DNA of 56,293 bases, taken from assembly GCA_905234495.1 (NCBI GenBank), contig CAJOHE010000004.1, positions 165,348-221,640 on the forward strand, in the 5' to 3' direction. Made by a program: the position numbers and the translations under genes. The stretch comes from an uncultured Eubacterium sp. GTDB taxonomy: Bacteria > Bacillota > Clostridia > Oscillospirales > Acutalibacteraceae. Positions 1 through 9,434 of the stretch are shown in pieces. Position 1 is the first letter of the stretch, and the number at the start of each line of letters is the position of its first letter. The notes below the pieces were generated by a model. That model searched no databases, had not been told where the DNA came from, and was given only the letters and a program-made list of their open reading frames with translations.

Positions 1-36
1 AAGGGATTAAGGCTGGCGCCTTAATCCCTTTTTTGA
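1..36 (+). terminator. Rho-independent terminator of a gene left of the window
   Basis: A perfect 12-bp inverted repeat (1-12 with 19-30, loop CTGGCG) is followed by a T run on the plus strand. It probably ends a rightward gene outside the window and may also stop the leftward ABC transporter transcript. Confidence 0.75.
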
Positions 37-117
37 AGCCGTTATCACGGAAAAGAGCATTTCAAAATCTATTAAATCCCTGTGTTCAATGCCCTTTTGC
101 AGATGGTCTTTTCTTTT

Positions 118-2688
118 TTATTCGCTTCTGAGTGCTTCGACGGGGTCTTTTTTGGATGCGATTCGTGACGGGATTAAACCGCCTATCATCGTAAGCACTA
201 CGCTGAGGATTACGAGGATAATCGCGCCCTTCATCGGGAACGCCGCCGAGACGATTATTGATTCAAGATAATGGTGCAGCGCCGCGTTTATCGGAATCAG
301 CAGCAGGGCGGTTATGCCCACGCCGAGAAGTCCCGACGCAAGACCGATGATGAAGGTCTCTGCGTTGAACACGTTTGAGATATCCCTCTTTGACGCGCCG
401 ATTGCGCGAAGAATACCGATTTCCTTTTTTCGTTCAAGAACCGAGATGTAGGTGATGATGCCTATCATTATCGAGCTTACCACGAGCGAAACGCCAACAA
501 AGCCCATAAGCACGTAGGATACGGCTTTGATGATGCTTGAAACCGAGGACATAATCACGCCCACATAGTCGGTGTAGACGATTTTGTCCGCCTCGTCAAC
601 GCTGTCGTTGTACTTTTTGATGCAGTTGAGGATTTCCTCTTTGTCGTCAAAAGAGTCGGCATAGATTGAAATCGAGGTCGGGCTATCGTAGCTGATAACG
701 CCGAGCTTTTCGAGGTTGCCCTCAAGGCTCTTGTCGGGAATCAGCGCCTTCATTGCGGGAACGAGTCTTGCAAGAAGATTGTCCTTTTCGGACGAGAAAT
801 TCTTGCCCGTAAGCACGTCGTATTCGGGGCTTGCGCTCTGGTCCTTTACAATCTGGCTGTCAGCCGAATAGCTGATGACGTAGTCCGAAAGCGCCTTTGT
901 GTAGCCCACTGCGGGGATATTCGGGATTGCGACGTTGTCGTTTTTAATCTGAATGATTCCCGAGAAATGAAGCTTTATCGCCTTATCGGCAATGATTGAA
1001 TCCATATCCTTCTGGCTTGAGCCGAGATAGTCATACCAGCCGTCGGAATTCTTCTGATACTGGTCGCACGCGGGAACGAGATAGAACTCGCTCTTGCAGA
1101 TGTCCTCGTATTTCCAGCTCTCAACCTTTTCCTCAACGGTTTCGCCCGCCTGAACCTTGTTCATAATCTCGTTGTACTGCGACGAGGGAAGAAGTCCCAT
1201 ATTATAGAAATAGTTTGACATTACCTCGCCGTTCTGGTCGAGCGCGAGAACGCACTCGTCGTATTCCGTAGGCCATTCGCCGTAGACGAGCTCGTACTGG
1301 TCGGTTACCGCCTCGCTGATGCCCGTGCCGTCGGGCTGTGAGGGAAGCTGGATGAAGCAGTTTACGAAATTACCGACGCTGCCCGAGGAGTTCATCATAT
1401 TCATAATGTCCTCAACGTTGAAGAGGTCGTTGTTCATCATAATCTGCGCCGCGGCGTTGTCGTTTACAAAGGTTGTGCCGTCGGTGTTGATGAGCACGCC
1501 GTCCTCGTCGTATGCAAAGATGTCGAAGCCTGCGTTGTAGGAATAAACGACGCCGTTTTTGCCGAGATAGTTGTGGATGTCCGACGACGGATTGTCGAGA
1601 TATTCCTTGAACTTATCCATACTGTTCTGCTTCATACTGCCGCTCATCGCGCTTGCCTGCTGAACCATGGCGTTGTTTGTGTAGACCTTGCCGTCGTTGT
1701 GGGCTTCCTTGCCCGATAAATTCTGCATCGGCATACTCGACATAAGCGAAGTAAGGTCAAACGCCTGCTTGTCGACCGTGAGGGGATATGAGTCCATAGC
1801 ATCCTGCTGGATGTCGTCGATATAGTTGTTGATGCCCGTTGAAAGCGAGAGAATCAGCGCGATGCCGATGATGCCTATCGAGCCCGCAAGCGAGGTGAGA
1901 ATCGTCCTCGTCTTCTTTGTGAGAAGGTTGTTGAGCGAGAGCGAAAGCGCGGTGAAAAAGCTCATTGAATGGCGCTTCTCGTTGATTCCGCCGCCCGTCT
2001 CCGTCTCGGGCTCAAAGGGGTTGCTGTCGTCGATAATTTCGCCGTCGCGAAGCTTTACGATACGGGTTGAATATTTTTCCGCGAGCTCGGGGTTGTGGGT
2101 TACCATAATGACAAGGCGGTCCTTGGCGATTTCCTTGAGAAGGTCCATAACCTGAATCGAGGTCTGGGTGTCAAGCGCGCCCGTCGGCTCGTCTGCAAGA
2201 AGAATCTTCGGGCTGTTTACGAGCGCTCTCGCAATCGCAACGCGCTGCATCTGACCGCCCGAAAGCTCGGAAGGTTTGTTTTTGAGATAGTCGCCGAGAC
2301 CCACGTCCTCAAGCGCCTTTACCGCGCGTTCGCGTCTTTCCTGCTTGCTCACGCCCGAAATCGTCAGCGCAAGCTCAACGTTAGAAAGAACCGACTGGTG
2401 GGGGATAAGATTGTACGACTGAAAAACGAAGCCGACCGAATGGTTTCGGTAGGTGTCCCACGCTCTGTCGTCGTAGGCCTTGGTCGACTTTCCGTCGATG
2501 ATGAGCTCGCCGCTCGAATAGCGGTCAAGCCCGCCGATGATGTTTAAAAGAGTGGTCTTTCCGCCGCCCGACGGACCGAGGATTGAAACGAACTCGTTGT
2601 CGCGAAACGCGATTGAAACGCCCTTGAGCGCCTCAACGCTGCTGTGGCTCGTGTAATATTTTTTGTGTATATCCTTTAATGTAAGCAC
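118..2688 (-). CDS. MacB-type ABC transporter, fused ATPase and FtsX-like permease
   Basis: Predicted 856-aa exporter of the MacB/LolCDE type. The N-terminal ~230 residues are an ABC ATPase with Walker A GPSGGGKTT, signature LSGGQMQR and Walker B ILLADEPT. A first membrane helix follows near residue 260, then a ~350-residue extracellular region, and three C-terminal helices typical of FtsX/MacB permeases (motif ERKKEIGILRAIGASKRDI). I chose the GTG at 2688 (protein begins VLTLKDIHKKY) because AGAGGTGA lies 5 bases upstream; a longer reading frame upstream has no ribosome binding site. Fused members of this family export peptides, antibiotics or lipoproteins. The substrate cannot be told here. 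It has its own promoter, so it is separate from the iol operon upstream. Confidence 0.9.
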   Translation of the reverse strand: MLTLKDIHKKYYTSHSSVEALKGVSIAFRDNEFVSILGPSGGGKTTLLNIIGGLDRYSSGELIIDGKSTKAYDDRAWDTYRNHSVGFVFQSYNLIPHQSVLSNVELALTISGVSKQERRERAVKALEDVGLGDYLKNKPSELSGGQMQRVAIARALVNSPKILLADEPTGALDTQTSIQVMDLLKEIAKDRLVIMVTHNPELAEKYSTRIVKLRDGEIIDDSNPFEPETETGGGINEKRHSMSFFTALSLSLNNLLTKKTRTILTSLAGSIGIIGIALILSLSTGINNYIDDIQQDAMDSYPLTVDKQAFDLTSLMSSMPMQNLSGKEAHNDGKVYTNNAMVQQASAMSGSMKQNSMDKFKEYLDNPSSDIHNYLGKNGVVYSYNAGFDIFAYDEDGVLINTDGTTFVNDNAAAQIMMNNDLFNVEDIMNMMNSSGSVGNFVNCFIQLPSQPDGTGISEAVTDQYELVYGEWPTEYDECVLALDQNGEVMSNYFYNMGLLPSSQYNEIMNKVQAGETVEEKVESWKYEDICKSEFYLVPACDQYQKNSDGWYDYLGSSQKDMDSIIADKAIKLHFSGIIQIKNDNVAIPNIPAVGYTKALSDYVISYSADSQIVKDQSASPEYDVLTGKNFSSEKDNLLARLVPAMKALIPDKSLEGNLEKLGVISYDSPTSISIYADSFDDKEEILNCIKKYNDSVDEADKIVYTDYVGVIMSSVSSIIKAVSYVLMGFVGVSLVVSSIMIGIITYISVLERKKEIGILRAIGASKRDISNVFNAETFIIGLASGLLGVGITALLLIPINAALHHYLESIIVSAAFPMKGAIILVILSVVLTMIGGLIPSRIASKKDPVEALRSE

Positions 2689-2732
2689 AAATATCACCTC
2701 TGTTACATTATTATATTTTTTTACCACTATTA

Positions 2733-2760
2733 TTTATATCATTTTTCAAAAAAATGTCAA
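2733..2760 (-). promoter_or_regulatory. Promoter of the MacB-type transporter gene
   Basis: On the minus strand TTGACA (2760-2755), a 16-bp spacer and TATAAA (2738-2733) lie 45 bases before the GTG start. It sits just downstream of the iol terminator. Confidence 0.55.
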
Positions 2761-2767
2761 CACAAAT

Positions 2768-2800
2768 TTAAAAACAACCGCAGAGAATCTCTGCGGTTGT
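2768..2800 (-). terminator. Terminator of the iolG-iolD-iolE operon
   Basis: A near-perfect hairpin (2774-2786 with 2788-2800, core ACAACCGCAGAGA) lies 22 bases after the iolE stop and is followed by TTTTTAAATTT on the minus strand. Confidence 0.85.
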
Positions 2801-2822
2801 CTTATAGTTATTGTATTAATTT

Positions 2823-3722
2823 TTACAGTCCGGCTTTTTCGCGGATGTACTTGCGAGCCTTGACCGCATATTCAAACGGGTTTGCCTTTGCGGGGTCCTG
2901 CTCAGCCTCAACAACAACCCAGCCCTCGTAGTCGTTTTCGGCAAGGATGTCGAAAATCGGCTGGAAGTCAACGTCGCCGTCGCCGGGTACGGTGAACACG
3001 CCGGCTCTTACTGCGTCGAGGAAGGACATATGCTGTGGTACAACCTGATTGTTGTAAACGTCAAGACGGACGTCCTTGAGGTGAACGTGCTTGATTCTGT
3101 TCACATACTTTTTGAGTACGGGAACGGGGTCTATGCCTGCAAAGGTGAGGTGACCCGAATCAAAGAGAAGGTAAACAAGGTCGGGGTCAGTGATTTCCAT
3201 AAGCTTGTCGATTTCCTCAACGGTCTGTACGCCCGTGCCCATATGGTGGTGCACCGTGAAATACATTCCCTTCGACTTTGCATAAGCGCCCATCTCGTTG
3301 AAGCCCTTGGCAATGGTTGCCCACTCTTCGTCGGTGTAGTAGGGCTTTTCGTCGAGGATTGATTTTGTGAGGTCGCCCTGAATCGAGTTGCCCTGCTCGG
3401 AAGCGCCGATAACCTTTGCGCCGAGCTTGTAAAGCTTGTCGCAGTGAGCCTTGAACGCCTCAATCGTTTCCTCGTAAGGCTTTGAGGTGAGGTATGACGA
3501 GAACCACGCGTTGCAAATCTGAAGTCCTCTGATGTCGAGATAGGGCTTTAAAACGTCGGGGTCGGCGGGATATTTGTTGCCGATTTCCGAGCCCTTGAAG
3601 CCTGCGAGCGCCATCTCGCTGATGCACTGCTCAAACGTATTTTCCGCGCCGAGGTCTGGCATATCGTCGTTTGTCCAGCCGATGGGCGCGATGGCAAGTT
3701 TAACTTTTTCCGGATTTAACAT
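2823..3722 (-). CDS. iolE: Inosose dehydratase (sugar phosphate isomerase/epimerase family)
   Basis: A 299-aa TIM-barrel protein of the AP_endonuc_2/IolE family. It begins [15 protein letters not shown], the substrate-loop signature of inosose dehydratases, and carries [24 protein letters not shown] and [10 protein letters not shown], which supply the metal-binding His and acidic residues. The predicted reaction is dehydration of 2-keto-myo-inositol to the trihydroxycyclohexanedione cleaved by IolD. It is the last gene of iolG-iolD-iolE, 15 bases after iolD, with GGAGAG before ATG. Family length is usual (~300 aa). The gene order makes the assignment firm. Confidence 0.92.
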   Translation of the reverse strand: MLNPEKVKLAIAPIGWTNDDMPDLGAENTFEQCISEMALAGFKGSEIGNKYPADPDVLKPYLDIRGLQICNAWFSSYLTSKPYEETIEAFKAHCDKLYKLGAKVIGASEQGNSIQGDLTKSILDEKPYYTDEEWATIAKGFNEMGAYAKSKGMYFTVHHHMGTGVQTVEEIDKLMEITDPDLVYLLFDSGHLTFAGIDPVPVLKKYVNRIKHVHLKDVRLDVYNNQVVPQHMSFLDAVRAGVFTVPGDGDVDFQPIFDILAENDYEGWVVVEAEQDPAKANPFEYAVKARKYIREKAGL

Positions 3723-3737
3723 AGTTTCTCTCCTGTA

Positions 3738-5591
3738 TTAATAATCAAATGTCTTTGCGATGTTTTCCTGCATATCCTTGTAAGCCGCCGCAACGGTTTC
3801 GCTCTTTGAAACCTCTGCAACGCCGACTCTCCACCACGACTCAAAGCCGGGTGTCATGGTCTTGGGAAGCACCTTGATGTCAAAGAGACAAGCCTTGGTC
3901 TGCTTCTTTGCGTCTGCAAGAGCGGCGCGAAGCTCGTCCGACGTGCGGCAGGTGTAGCCCTTTGCGCCGTAGCCCTCTGCAATCTTTGCAAAGTCAACGG
4001 TCATATCGTCGCCGTCAAGCATACCCGTTTCGGGATTTCTTGCGCGGAAAACGGTTCCGAAGGTGTCGGTACCCTGATTGTTCTGCAGGTTTTCGATACA
4101 GCCCCAGCCGAGGTTGTCAAACACGCAGACGTTGATTTTGAGACCTTCCTGAAGGGCGGTGTAGAGCTCGCTGTGTCCCATAAGGAACGACCCGTCGCCG
4201 CAGAAGGTGTAGACCTCTGATTCGGGCTTAGCAAGCTTTGCGCCGAGTGCGCCGTTAACCTCATAGCCCATATTTGAATAGCCGTATTCCATATGATAGG
4301 TGCCCCTGTCCTTCGGACGGAAGAGCCTCTGCATATCGCCCGGAAGAGAGCCCGCCGAGCCGACTGCGATTGCGTCGTCGTCCATAAACTCGTTGATAAT
4401 TCCGAGCGCGAGAGTCTGGTTAAGACCGCCGGGAAGCTCGGTTGAATAGTACTCATCAACGATTGCGTCCCACTCGATTTTAGCCTCTGCAATCTCGTTT
4501 GCATATGCGCTCTTGTAGCCCTCGCAGGAATCGGTGAGAGCAACGATTGCCTCTCTCGCGTCGGCAACGATTGCCTCTGCGTCCATCTTGTATGCGTCAA
4601 ACGGACAGATGTTGATGCCAAGCACCTTTCTGTTCTCGTTGAAGAGCCACTTTGACGAGGTTGTGAAATCGGAAAATCTCGTTCCCACGCCGATGATGAG
4701 GTCTGCGTCCCTTGCGATAACGTTTGCAGCCTTGCCGCCCGTTACGCCGATACCGCCCACGTTGAGCGGGTGGCGCCAGTCGATGAGGCCCTTACCGGCC
4801 TGAGTTTCGCTTACGGGAATATTGTACTTCTCTGCAAAGTCGAGAAGCTCAACCTCGGCGCCGCTGTAGCGAACGCCGCCGCCGCACACGATGAGGGGCT
4901 TCTTTGCCTCTTTGATGAGAGCCGTAGCTCTTTCAAGCTGAGAAGCGCCTATAGGTCTTCTGTCCATATGCCACACCCTCTTCTGAAGGAAGTGCTCGGG
5001 ATAGTCGTAAGCCTCGCCCTCAACGTCCTGAGGCATAGCAAGGCAGACCGCGCCCGTGTCGGCAGGGTCGGTGAGAACGCGCATCGCGTTGAGGCAGGCG
5101 GTCATAAGCTGCTCGGGGCGAACGATTCTGTCGAAATAGTGGCAAACGCCCTTGAACGCGTCGTTTACGGTTTTTCCGTAGCCGTCGAAAAACTCAGCCT
5201 GCTGCAATACGGGGTCGGGCTGACGGCAGGCAAAGGTGTCGCCGGGAAGAACGAGAAGCGGAATCCTGTTTGCGGTCGCACAGCCGCAGGCGGTTACCAT
5301 ATTTGTGGCGCCGGGGCCGATTGAGGAAACGCAGGGGATAATCGCTTTTCTGTCCATCTGCTTTGCATATGCAACAGCGGCGAGAGCCATATTCTGCTCG
5401 TTTTTGCCCTGATAGAATTTAAGGTTGTGACCGCCCTGTTCGAGAGCCTGACCAACGCCTACAACGCAGCCGTGGCCGAAGATTCCGAAGATGCCCGAAA
5501 CAAATTTTGTTTCAACGCCGTCACATTCAACATACTGATTGTCAAGGAACTTAACAAGCGCCTGTGACATTGTAAGTCTTTCTCTTTTCAT
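3738..5591 (-). CDS. iolD: 3D-(3,5/4)-trihydroxycyclohexane-1,2-dione acylhydrolase, ThDP-dependent
   Basis: A 617-aa thiamine-diphosphate enzyme that hydrolyses the cyclic dione made by IolE to 5-deoxyglucuronate. The acetolactate-synthase-like layout is clear: an N-terminal ThDP domain with GIFGIFGHGCVVGVGQALEQ, a central domain, and a C-terminal ThDP domain with CGDGSFLMGHSELY and FDNLGWGCIENLQNNQG (GDG...N diphosphate-Mg site). The start at 5591 (MKRERLTMSQ) has AGAGGT nine bases upstream; the inner Met of TMSQA is an alternative. It lies between iolG (17-base gap) and iolE (15-base gap), so co-transcription is likely. Confidence 0.93.
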   Translation of the reverse strand: MKRERLTMSQALVKFLDNQYVECDGVETKFVSGIFGIFGHGCVVGVGQALEQGGHNLKFYQGKNEQNMALAAVAYAKQMDRKAIIPCVSSIGPGATNMVTACGCATANRIPLLVLPGDTFACRQPDPVLQQAEFFDGYGKTVNDAFKGVCHYFDRIVRPEQLMTACLNAMRVLTDPADTGAVCLAMPQDVEGEAYDYPEHFLQKRVWHMDRRPIGASQLERATALIKEAKKPLIVCGGGVRYSGAEVELLDFAEKYNIPVSETQAGKGLIDWRHPLNVGGIGVTGGKAANVIARDADLIIGVGTRFSDFTTSSKWLFNENRKVLGINICPFDAYKMDAEAIVADAREAIVALTDSCEGYKSAYANEIAEAKIEWDAIVDEYYSTELPGGLNQTLALGIINEFMDDDAIAVGSAGSLPGDMQRLFRPKDRGTYHMEYGYSNMGYEVNGALGAKLAKPESEVYTFCGDGSFLMGHSELYTALQEGLKINVCVFDNLGWGCIENLQNNQGTDTFGTVFRARNPETGMLDGDDMTVDFAKIAEGYGAKGYTCRTSDELRAALADAKKQTKACLFDIKVLPKTMTPGFESWWRVGVAEVSKSETVAAAYKDMQENIAKTFDY

Positions 5592-5608
5592 AATAATACC
5601 TCTTTATG

Positions 5609-6622
5609 TTATGCTTCGATTTCGCTGAGCTTAACAGGTCTGTGCTCTGCAACGGAAAGCTTTGCTGCAAGACCGAGACGAAGAGCCTCAAAGCCGTCGT
5701 TTACGGTTGTCTTTGTGGGCTTGTCGTTGAGCACGCAGTCAACAAATTCGGTCATCTCGTCAACGAAGGACTGCATATATCTCTCAAGGAAGAAATAGAG
5801 CGGCTTGTCGCTTGAATTGCCGTCTTCATTGATATAGGAAACGTTTGTCGGGGTGTCGTTTGCAGCGCTTGCCTGACCGCCCGAGCCGAACACCTCAAGG
5901 CGCTGGTCGTAGCCGTAGCAGGCCTTGCGGCAGTTGTCGATAACGCCGATTGCGCCGCTCTTGAACTTGAGCGCAACGAGAGCCGTGTCAACGTCGCCTG
6001 CTTCGCCGATTCCGGGGTCAACCATAACGGTTGCGTTTGCGTAAACCTCTTCAACCTCGCCGCCGATGAAGCGCGCCATATCGAAATCGTGAACGGTCAT
6101 ATCGAGGAAGAGACCGCCCGAAACCTTAACGTATGAAACCGGGGGCGGCTCGGGGTCGCGCGAGGTGATTTTGATTGTCTGAAGCTCACCGAGCTTGCCC
6201 TCGTTTGCGAGCGATTTGATATAGGCAAAATTGTGGTCGTATCTTCTGTTGAAGCCTATCTGAAGCTTTACACCTGCCTTTTCAACCGCGGCGATTACAG
6301 CCTTGATTTTTGCAACCGTAAGGTCAACGGGCTTTTCGCAGAAGATGTTTTTTCCTGCGTTTGCCGCCTCGATAGCGATGTCTGCGTGGGTGTCGGTTGA
6401 CGAGCAGATGAGAACGGCGTTGATTTCGGGATTGTTTAAAATCTCGTGATAATCCTCATAGTATGCGGGTATGCCGAGCTCTTCGGCAACCTTCTTTGCA
6501 CCGTCGACAAAGATGTCGGAAATTGCAACAATCTCAGCCTGCGGAATGTGGTATGTAATTGATTTTGCGTGCACCTGACCGATACGGCCCGCGCCGATAA
6601 TACCAACCTTTAATTTTTCCAT
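5609..6622 (-). CDS. iolG: Inositol 2-dehydrogenase
   Basis: A 337-aa Gfo/Idh/MocA oxidoreductase predicted to oxidise myo-inositol to 2-keto-myo-inositol with NAD(+). The Rossmann motif is VGIIGAGRIGQVHA at residues 6-19. EKPVDLT near residue 97 carries the conserved lysine. LDMTVHDFDMARFIGG near 175 holds the catalytic Asp/His pair. It is the first gene of the operon, with GAGGTAAAATT before ATG and a divergent promoter region upstream. Related scyllo-inositol dehydrogenases share these motifs, so substrate stereochemistry is inferred from the iolD and iolE neighbours. Confidence 0.9.
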   Translation of the reverse strand: MEKLKVGIIGAGRIGQVHAKSITYHIPQAEIVAISDIFVDGAKKVAEELGIPAYYEDYHEILNNPEINAVLICSSTDTHADIAIEAANAGKNIFCEKPVDLTVAKIKAVIAAVEKAGVKLQIGFNRRYDHNFAYIKSLANEGKLGELQTIKITSRDPEPPPVSYVKVSGGLFLDMTVHDFDMARFIGGEVEEVYANATVMVDPGIGEAGDVDTALVALKFKSGAIGVIDNCRKACYGYDQRLEVFGSGGQASAANDTPTNVSYINEDGNSSDKPLYFFLERYMQSFVDEMTEFVDCVLNDKPTKTTVNDGFEALRLGLAAKLSVAEHRPVKLSEIEA

Positions 6623-6671
6623 AATTTTACCTCACTTTTCGTTTAGTTTAAGGCATAGCCCTATCTTTTTT

Positions 6672-6700
6672 ATTCTAACATACGCGGCTATATAATTCAA
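6672..6700 (-). promoter_or_regulatory. Promoter of the iolG-iolD-iolE operon
   Basis: Minus-strand TTGAAT (6700-6695), 17-bp spacer and TAGAAT (6677-6672), 50 bases before iolG. ACGCGG occurs at 6682-6687 inside the spacer and again at 6710-6715 just upstream of the -35. These may be operator half-sites, but no regulator gene is nearby. Confidence 0.55.
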
Positions 6701-6749
6701 TAATAAAAAACGCGGTTGCATAAAAAATAATTTAATATATAGTAAAAAG

Positions 6750-6778
6750 TTGCATTAATGACAAAATAAATGTATAAT
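6750..6778 (+). promoter_or_regulatory. Promoter of the TSCPD-glycosidase cluster
   Basis: TTGCAT (6750-6755), 17-bp spacer, TATAAT (6773-6778), 43 bases before the start of the TSCPD gene. It is divergent from the iol promoter, with 49 bases between them, so one regulator could reach both. Confidence 0.65.
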
Positions 6779-6821
6779 AGATTTAACTGTGGAATTATCA
6801 GGATGTAAAAAGGAGAAAGAA

Positions 6822-7076
6822 ATGACTTATACATTTACGCCCTACGGCGTGTGCTCAAGAAGCATCACGATTGACGTTTCCGAAGACGGCATAATCGAGA
6901 ACGTCGGCTTTTACGGCGGCTGCAACGGAAACCTCAAGGGCATTTCGGCTCTCGTGAAGGGGCAGAATATAGACGACGTTATACCGAAGCTCAGGGGTAT
7001 CGACTGTAACGGAAAGGGCACCTCGTGTCCCGACCAGCTTGCAAAAGCGCTTGAAGAGATACAGGAAAGGCTTTGA
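6822..7076 (+). CDS. TSCPD domain-containing protein (TIGR03905 type)
   Basis: An 84-aa small protein matching the TSCPD family: it opens YTFTPYGVCSRSI, has FYGGCNGNLKGISALVKG in the middle and ends around DCNGKGTSCPDQLAKAL. Three conserved Cys (C11, C34 and the TSCPD Cys) suggest metal or thiol chemistry. The same domain occurs at the C terminus of some B12-dependent ribonucleotide reductases, but the job of stand-alone copies is not known. I chose ATG 6822 because AAGGAGAAAG lies just before it; an upstream in-frame start at 6789 would place this site inside the gene. It is first in the plus-strand carbohydrate cluster. Confidence 0.85.
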   Translation: MTYTFTPYGVCSRSITIDVSEDGIIENVGFYGGCNGNLKGISALVKGQNIDDVIPKLRGIDCNGKGTSCPDQLAKALEEIQERL

Positions 7077-7100
7077 TTTCAAACAGGAAAGGCAAAATAA

Positions 7101-9434
7101 ATGTACAGACTTGAAAGTAAAATTTTACAGAGAGAGTTTAAGGTGCACGAGGGCTACCTTTACGCCTCTCAGATAAGAAACGTTTTATCGAGAATGGACT
7201 TTGTGCCCGACGGCAACAGCGTTGAATTTCTTTTCCACCTTGCCGACGGAACGGAATTTTCGTCAAAGGGTATGACGGTCTGCGACCAGAAGCAGGAAAA
7301 CGGCGTGCTCTCGTTCACTTTTGCAGAGAATATGGGCATCAGCGTTACGATTTCCTTCTGGCCGGGCGAGGACGGAAACACGCTCAAAAAGCAGATTTCC
7401 TTCACCCAGAGCAACAACAACGTGATTGACTATATCCTTCTCGACCACGTGGGCGTTATCAACTCAAAGGCGCATTTCTCGGTACCCGTTGACGTTGACG
7501 GCGAGCTCGGCGCGCTGCGCTCGTCCCTCGGTCAGCCGTTTTATATCGACAGCCTTTTCTTCGGCTGCGAATTTCCCGCAACCCAGAACTCAATCGTCTA
7601 CGGCGTGGGTCAGATTAAATACTTCCTCGGCAAGTGCGTTGAGGGCAGGTTCGACTGCCCCGTAACCGTAGTCGGCGGCGCAAAGTCGAGAGAGCTTCTT
7701 GACGTGCAGAAGGCGTTTTACAACTATATCGACGACATTTCGGCGGGCACGGATTTCAGAGTTCAGTACAACAGCAAGTACGACAATATGCTCTTGATTA
7801 ACGCCGACAGCCTTGAAAAGTCGTTCTTTGAAATTGAGAAGGAGCTTTCGGACAACGGCGTTGCGCCGATTGACGCATACGTTGTTGACGACGGCTGGAA
7901 CGATTACAAAAAGCCGTTCTGGACGTTTAACAAGAAGTTCCCGAATCAGCTCAACGACCTGAGCGACATCGCCTCGAGATTTTCCTCGGGCGTGGGACTG
8001 TGGCTGAGTCCGAAGGGCGGCTTCGGCAAGCCCGACAAGTTTGCAAAGAAGCTTGAAAAGGCGGGCAACGGCGTTCTCAATCCCGACGGCAAGGATATCT
8101 GCGTTGCGGACAGAAGCTATCAGCAGCTTCTCAAGGCGTACCTCATCCGCACCACGAAGGAATACAATATCGGCTACTGGAAGCTTGACGGCTTTATGCT
8201 TGAGCCCTGCACGAGCGACAAGCACAACCACATCACCGGCGGCGAGGACAGTATGTACCTCATCACCGAGCTGTGGGAAAACTGGATTGACATCTTCAAA
8301 GAGGTCAGATGGGCAAGGGAGCAGCAGGGCAAAACGCTCTGGATTAACCTTGTAAACTACGTCAACCCCTCACCGTGGTGGATGCAGTGGGCAAACAGCG
8401 TATGGCTTCAGAATTCGCTCGACATCGGCTTTGCCCAGAACAACGAAAAGCAGTCGATTCTCGACAGCGAAATCACCTACAGGGACGCAAGATATTTCGA
8501 TGTGCTCTGCACGAGGGCGTATCAGCTTCCCGTGAAATATATCTATAACGGCGAGCCCGTTTACGGCAGAAGTGCAAACGTTGAATATTCCGACGAGGAA
8601 TTTGAAAAGTATCTCTACTGGAACGCCTGCCGCGGCGCGGCGCTCAACGAGCTTCATCTCGGCTACGGCATTATGAACAAGTCAAAGTGGCGTTCGCTTT
8701 CGGACGTTCTCAGATGGCAGAAGAGCAACTACGACGTGCTCAAAAATATGATGTTCATAGGCGGCAATCCCGAGGACAACAATATTTACGGCTACTTCGG
8801 CTGGAACAAGGAAGGCGACGGTATCGTTGCGCTTCGCAACCCGTCGGACGAAAAAACCTCGCTCACGATTACGCTCAACAGGCTTATGGGCTGCCCCGAG
8901 GGTATGGCGGGCGTTCAGCGCTACAACGTCTACAACATCGGCGCGTCCGAGAGCTACGACAGCTTCAACTACGGCGACAAATTAGAGCTCACGCTAAAGC
9001 CGTATGAGATAAAGATTTTCCAGTTCGGCAAGAAGGACAGACGTTACGACCACCTTGAGGCGGTTGACGCGTTTACGATTTCCTTCACCTACAACGGCGA
9101 GGAAAACATTGAAATCTGCAAAAACAGCGATATTTACATCGGCGTAAAGAAGGGCTGCGTTTCGGTTAAATGCGACGACTGCGAGCTCAATTCCGAAAGC
9201 ATCGTAAGCGGTACGGTCCGCAAGATTACGGTTGTCCGCGAGAAGAACAAGATGCTCAAGCTCTACATCGACCGCTCTCTCGACGCAAGCGCATACAGTC
9301 CGCTTGCAAAGGGAAGCGTATCGCTTGATATCACTTCAAACGCGCAGAATTTCAACATTCTCGACAGGGCGGCGCACTACGATGAAATCATCACCCTGAG
9401 AGAAATACTTGTCAGAAAGAAGAGAAAGAAATGA
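7101..9434 (+). CDS. Clan-D glycoside hydrolase, alpha-galactosidase-like (GH36-like)
   Basis: A 777-aa enzyme without signal peptide, so probably cytoplasmic. The N-terminal ~250 residues are beta-rich. A TIM barrel follows with AYVVDDGWND near 262, VGLWLSPKGGFG near 300 and YWKLDGFMLEPC near 358, where the Asp of KLDGF matches the clan-D nucleophile. WLQNSLDIGFAQN near 435 is a candidate acid/base region. A beta domain ends the protein. Raffinose-family or other alpha-galactosides are the likely substrates, supported by a GPH sugar symporter two genes downstream. Its stop overlaps the next gene by 4 bases. The exact GH family and substrate are uncertain. Confidence 0.75.
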   Translation: MYRLESKILQREFKVHEGYLYASQIRNVLSRMDFVPDGNSVEFLFHLADGTEFSSKGMTVCDQKQENGVLSFTFAENMGISVTISFWPGEDGNTLKKQISFTQSNNNVIDYILLDHVGVINSKAHFSVPVDVDGELGALRSSLGQPFYIDSLFFGCEFPATQNSIVYGVGQIKYFLGKCVEGRFDCPVTVVGGAKSRELLDVQKAFYNYIDDISAGTDFRVQYNSKYDNMLLINADSLEKSFFEIEKELSDNGVAPIDAYVVDDGWNDYKKPFWTFNKKFPNQLNDLSDIASRFSSGVGLWLSPKGGFGKPDKFAKKLEKAGNGVLNPDGKDICVADRSYQQLLKAYLIRTTKEYNIGYWKLDGFMLEPCTSDKHNHITGGEDSMYLITELWENWIDIFKEVRWAREQQGKTLWINLVNYVNPSPWWMQWANSVWLQNSLDIGFAQNNEKQSILDSEITYRDARYFDVLCTRAYQLPVKYIYNGEPVYGRSANVEYSDEEFEKYLYWNACRGAALNELHLGYGIMNKSKWRSLSDVLRWQKSNYDVLKNMMFIGGNPEDNNIYGYFGWNKEGDGIVALRNPSDEKTSLTITLNRLMGCPEGMAGVQRYNVYNIGASESYDSFNYGDKLELTLKPYEIKIFQFGKKDRRYDHLEAVDAFTISFTYNGEENIEICKNSDIYIGVKKGCVSVKCDDCELNSESIVSGTVRKITVVREKNKMLKLYIDRSLDASAYSPLAKGSVSLDITSNAQNFNILDRAAHYDEIITLREILVRKKRKK

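Noticed and set aside
2095..2547. Plus-strand frame of 150 codons inside the ABC transporter gene
   Set aside because: No domain, no ribosome site, and it mirrors the conserved ATPase coding strand.
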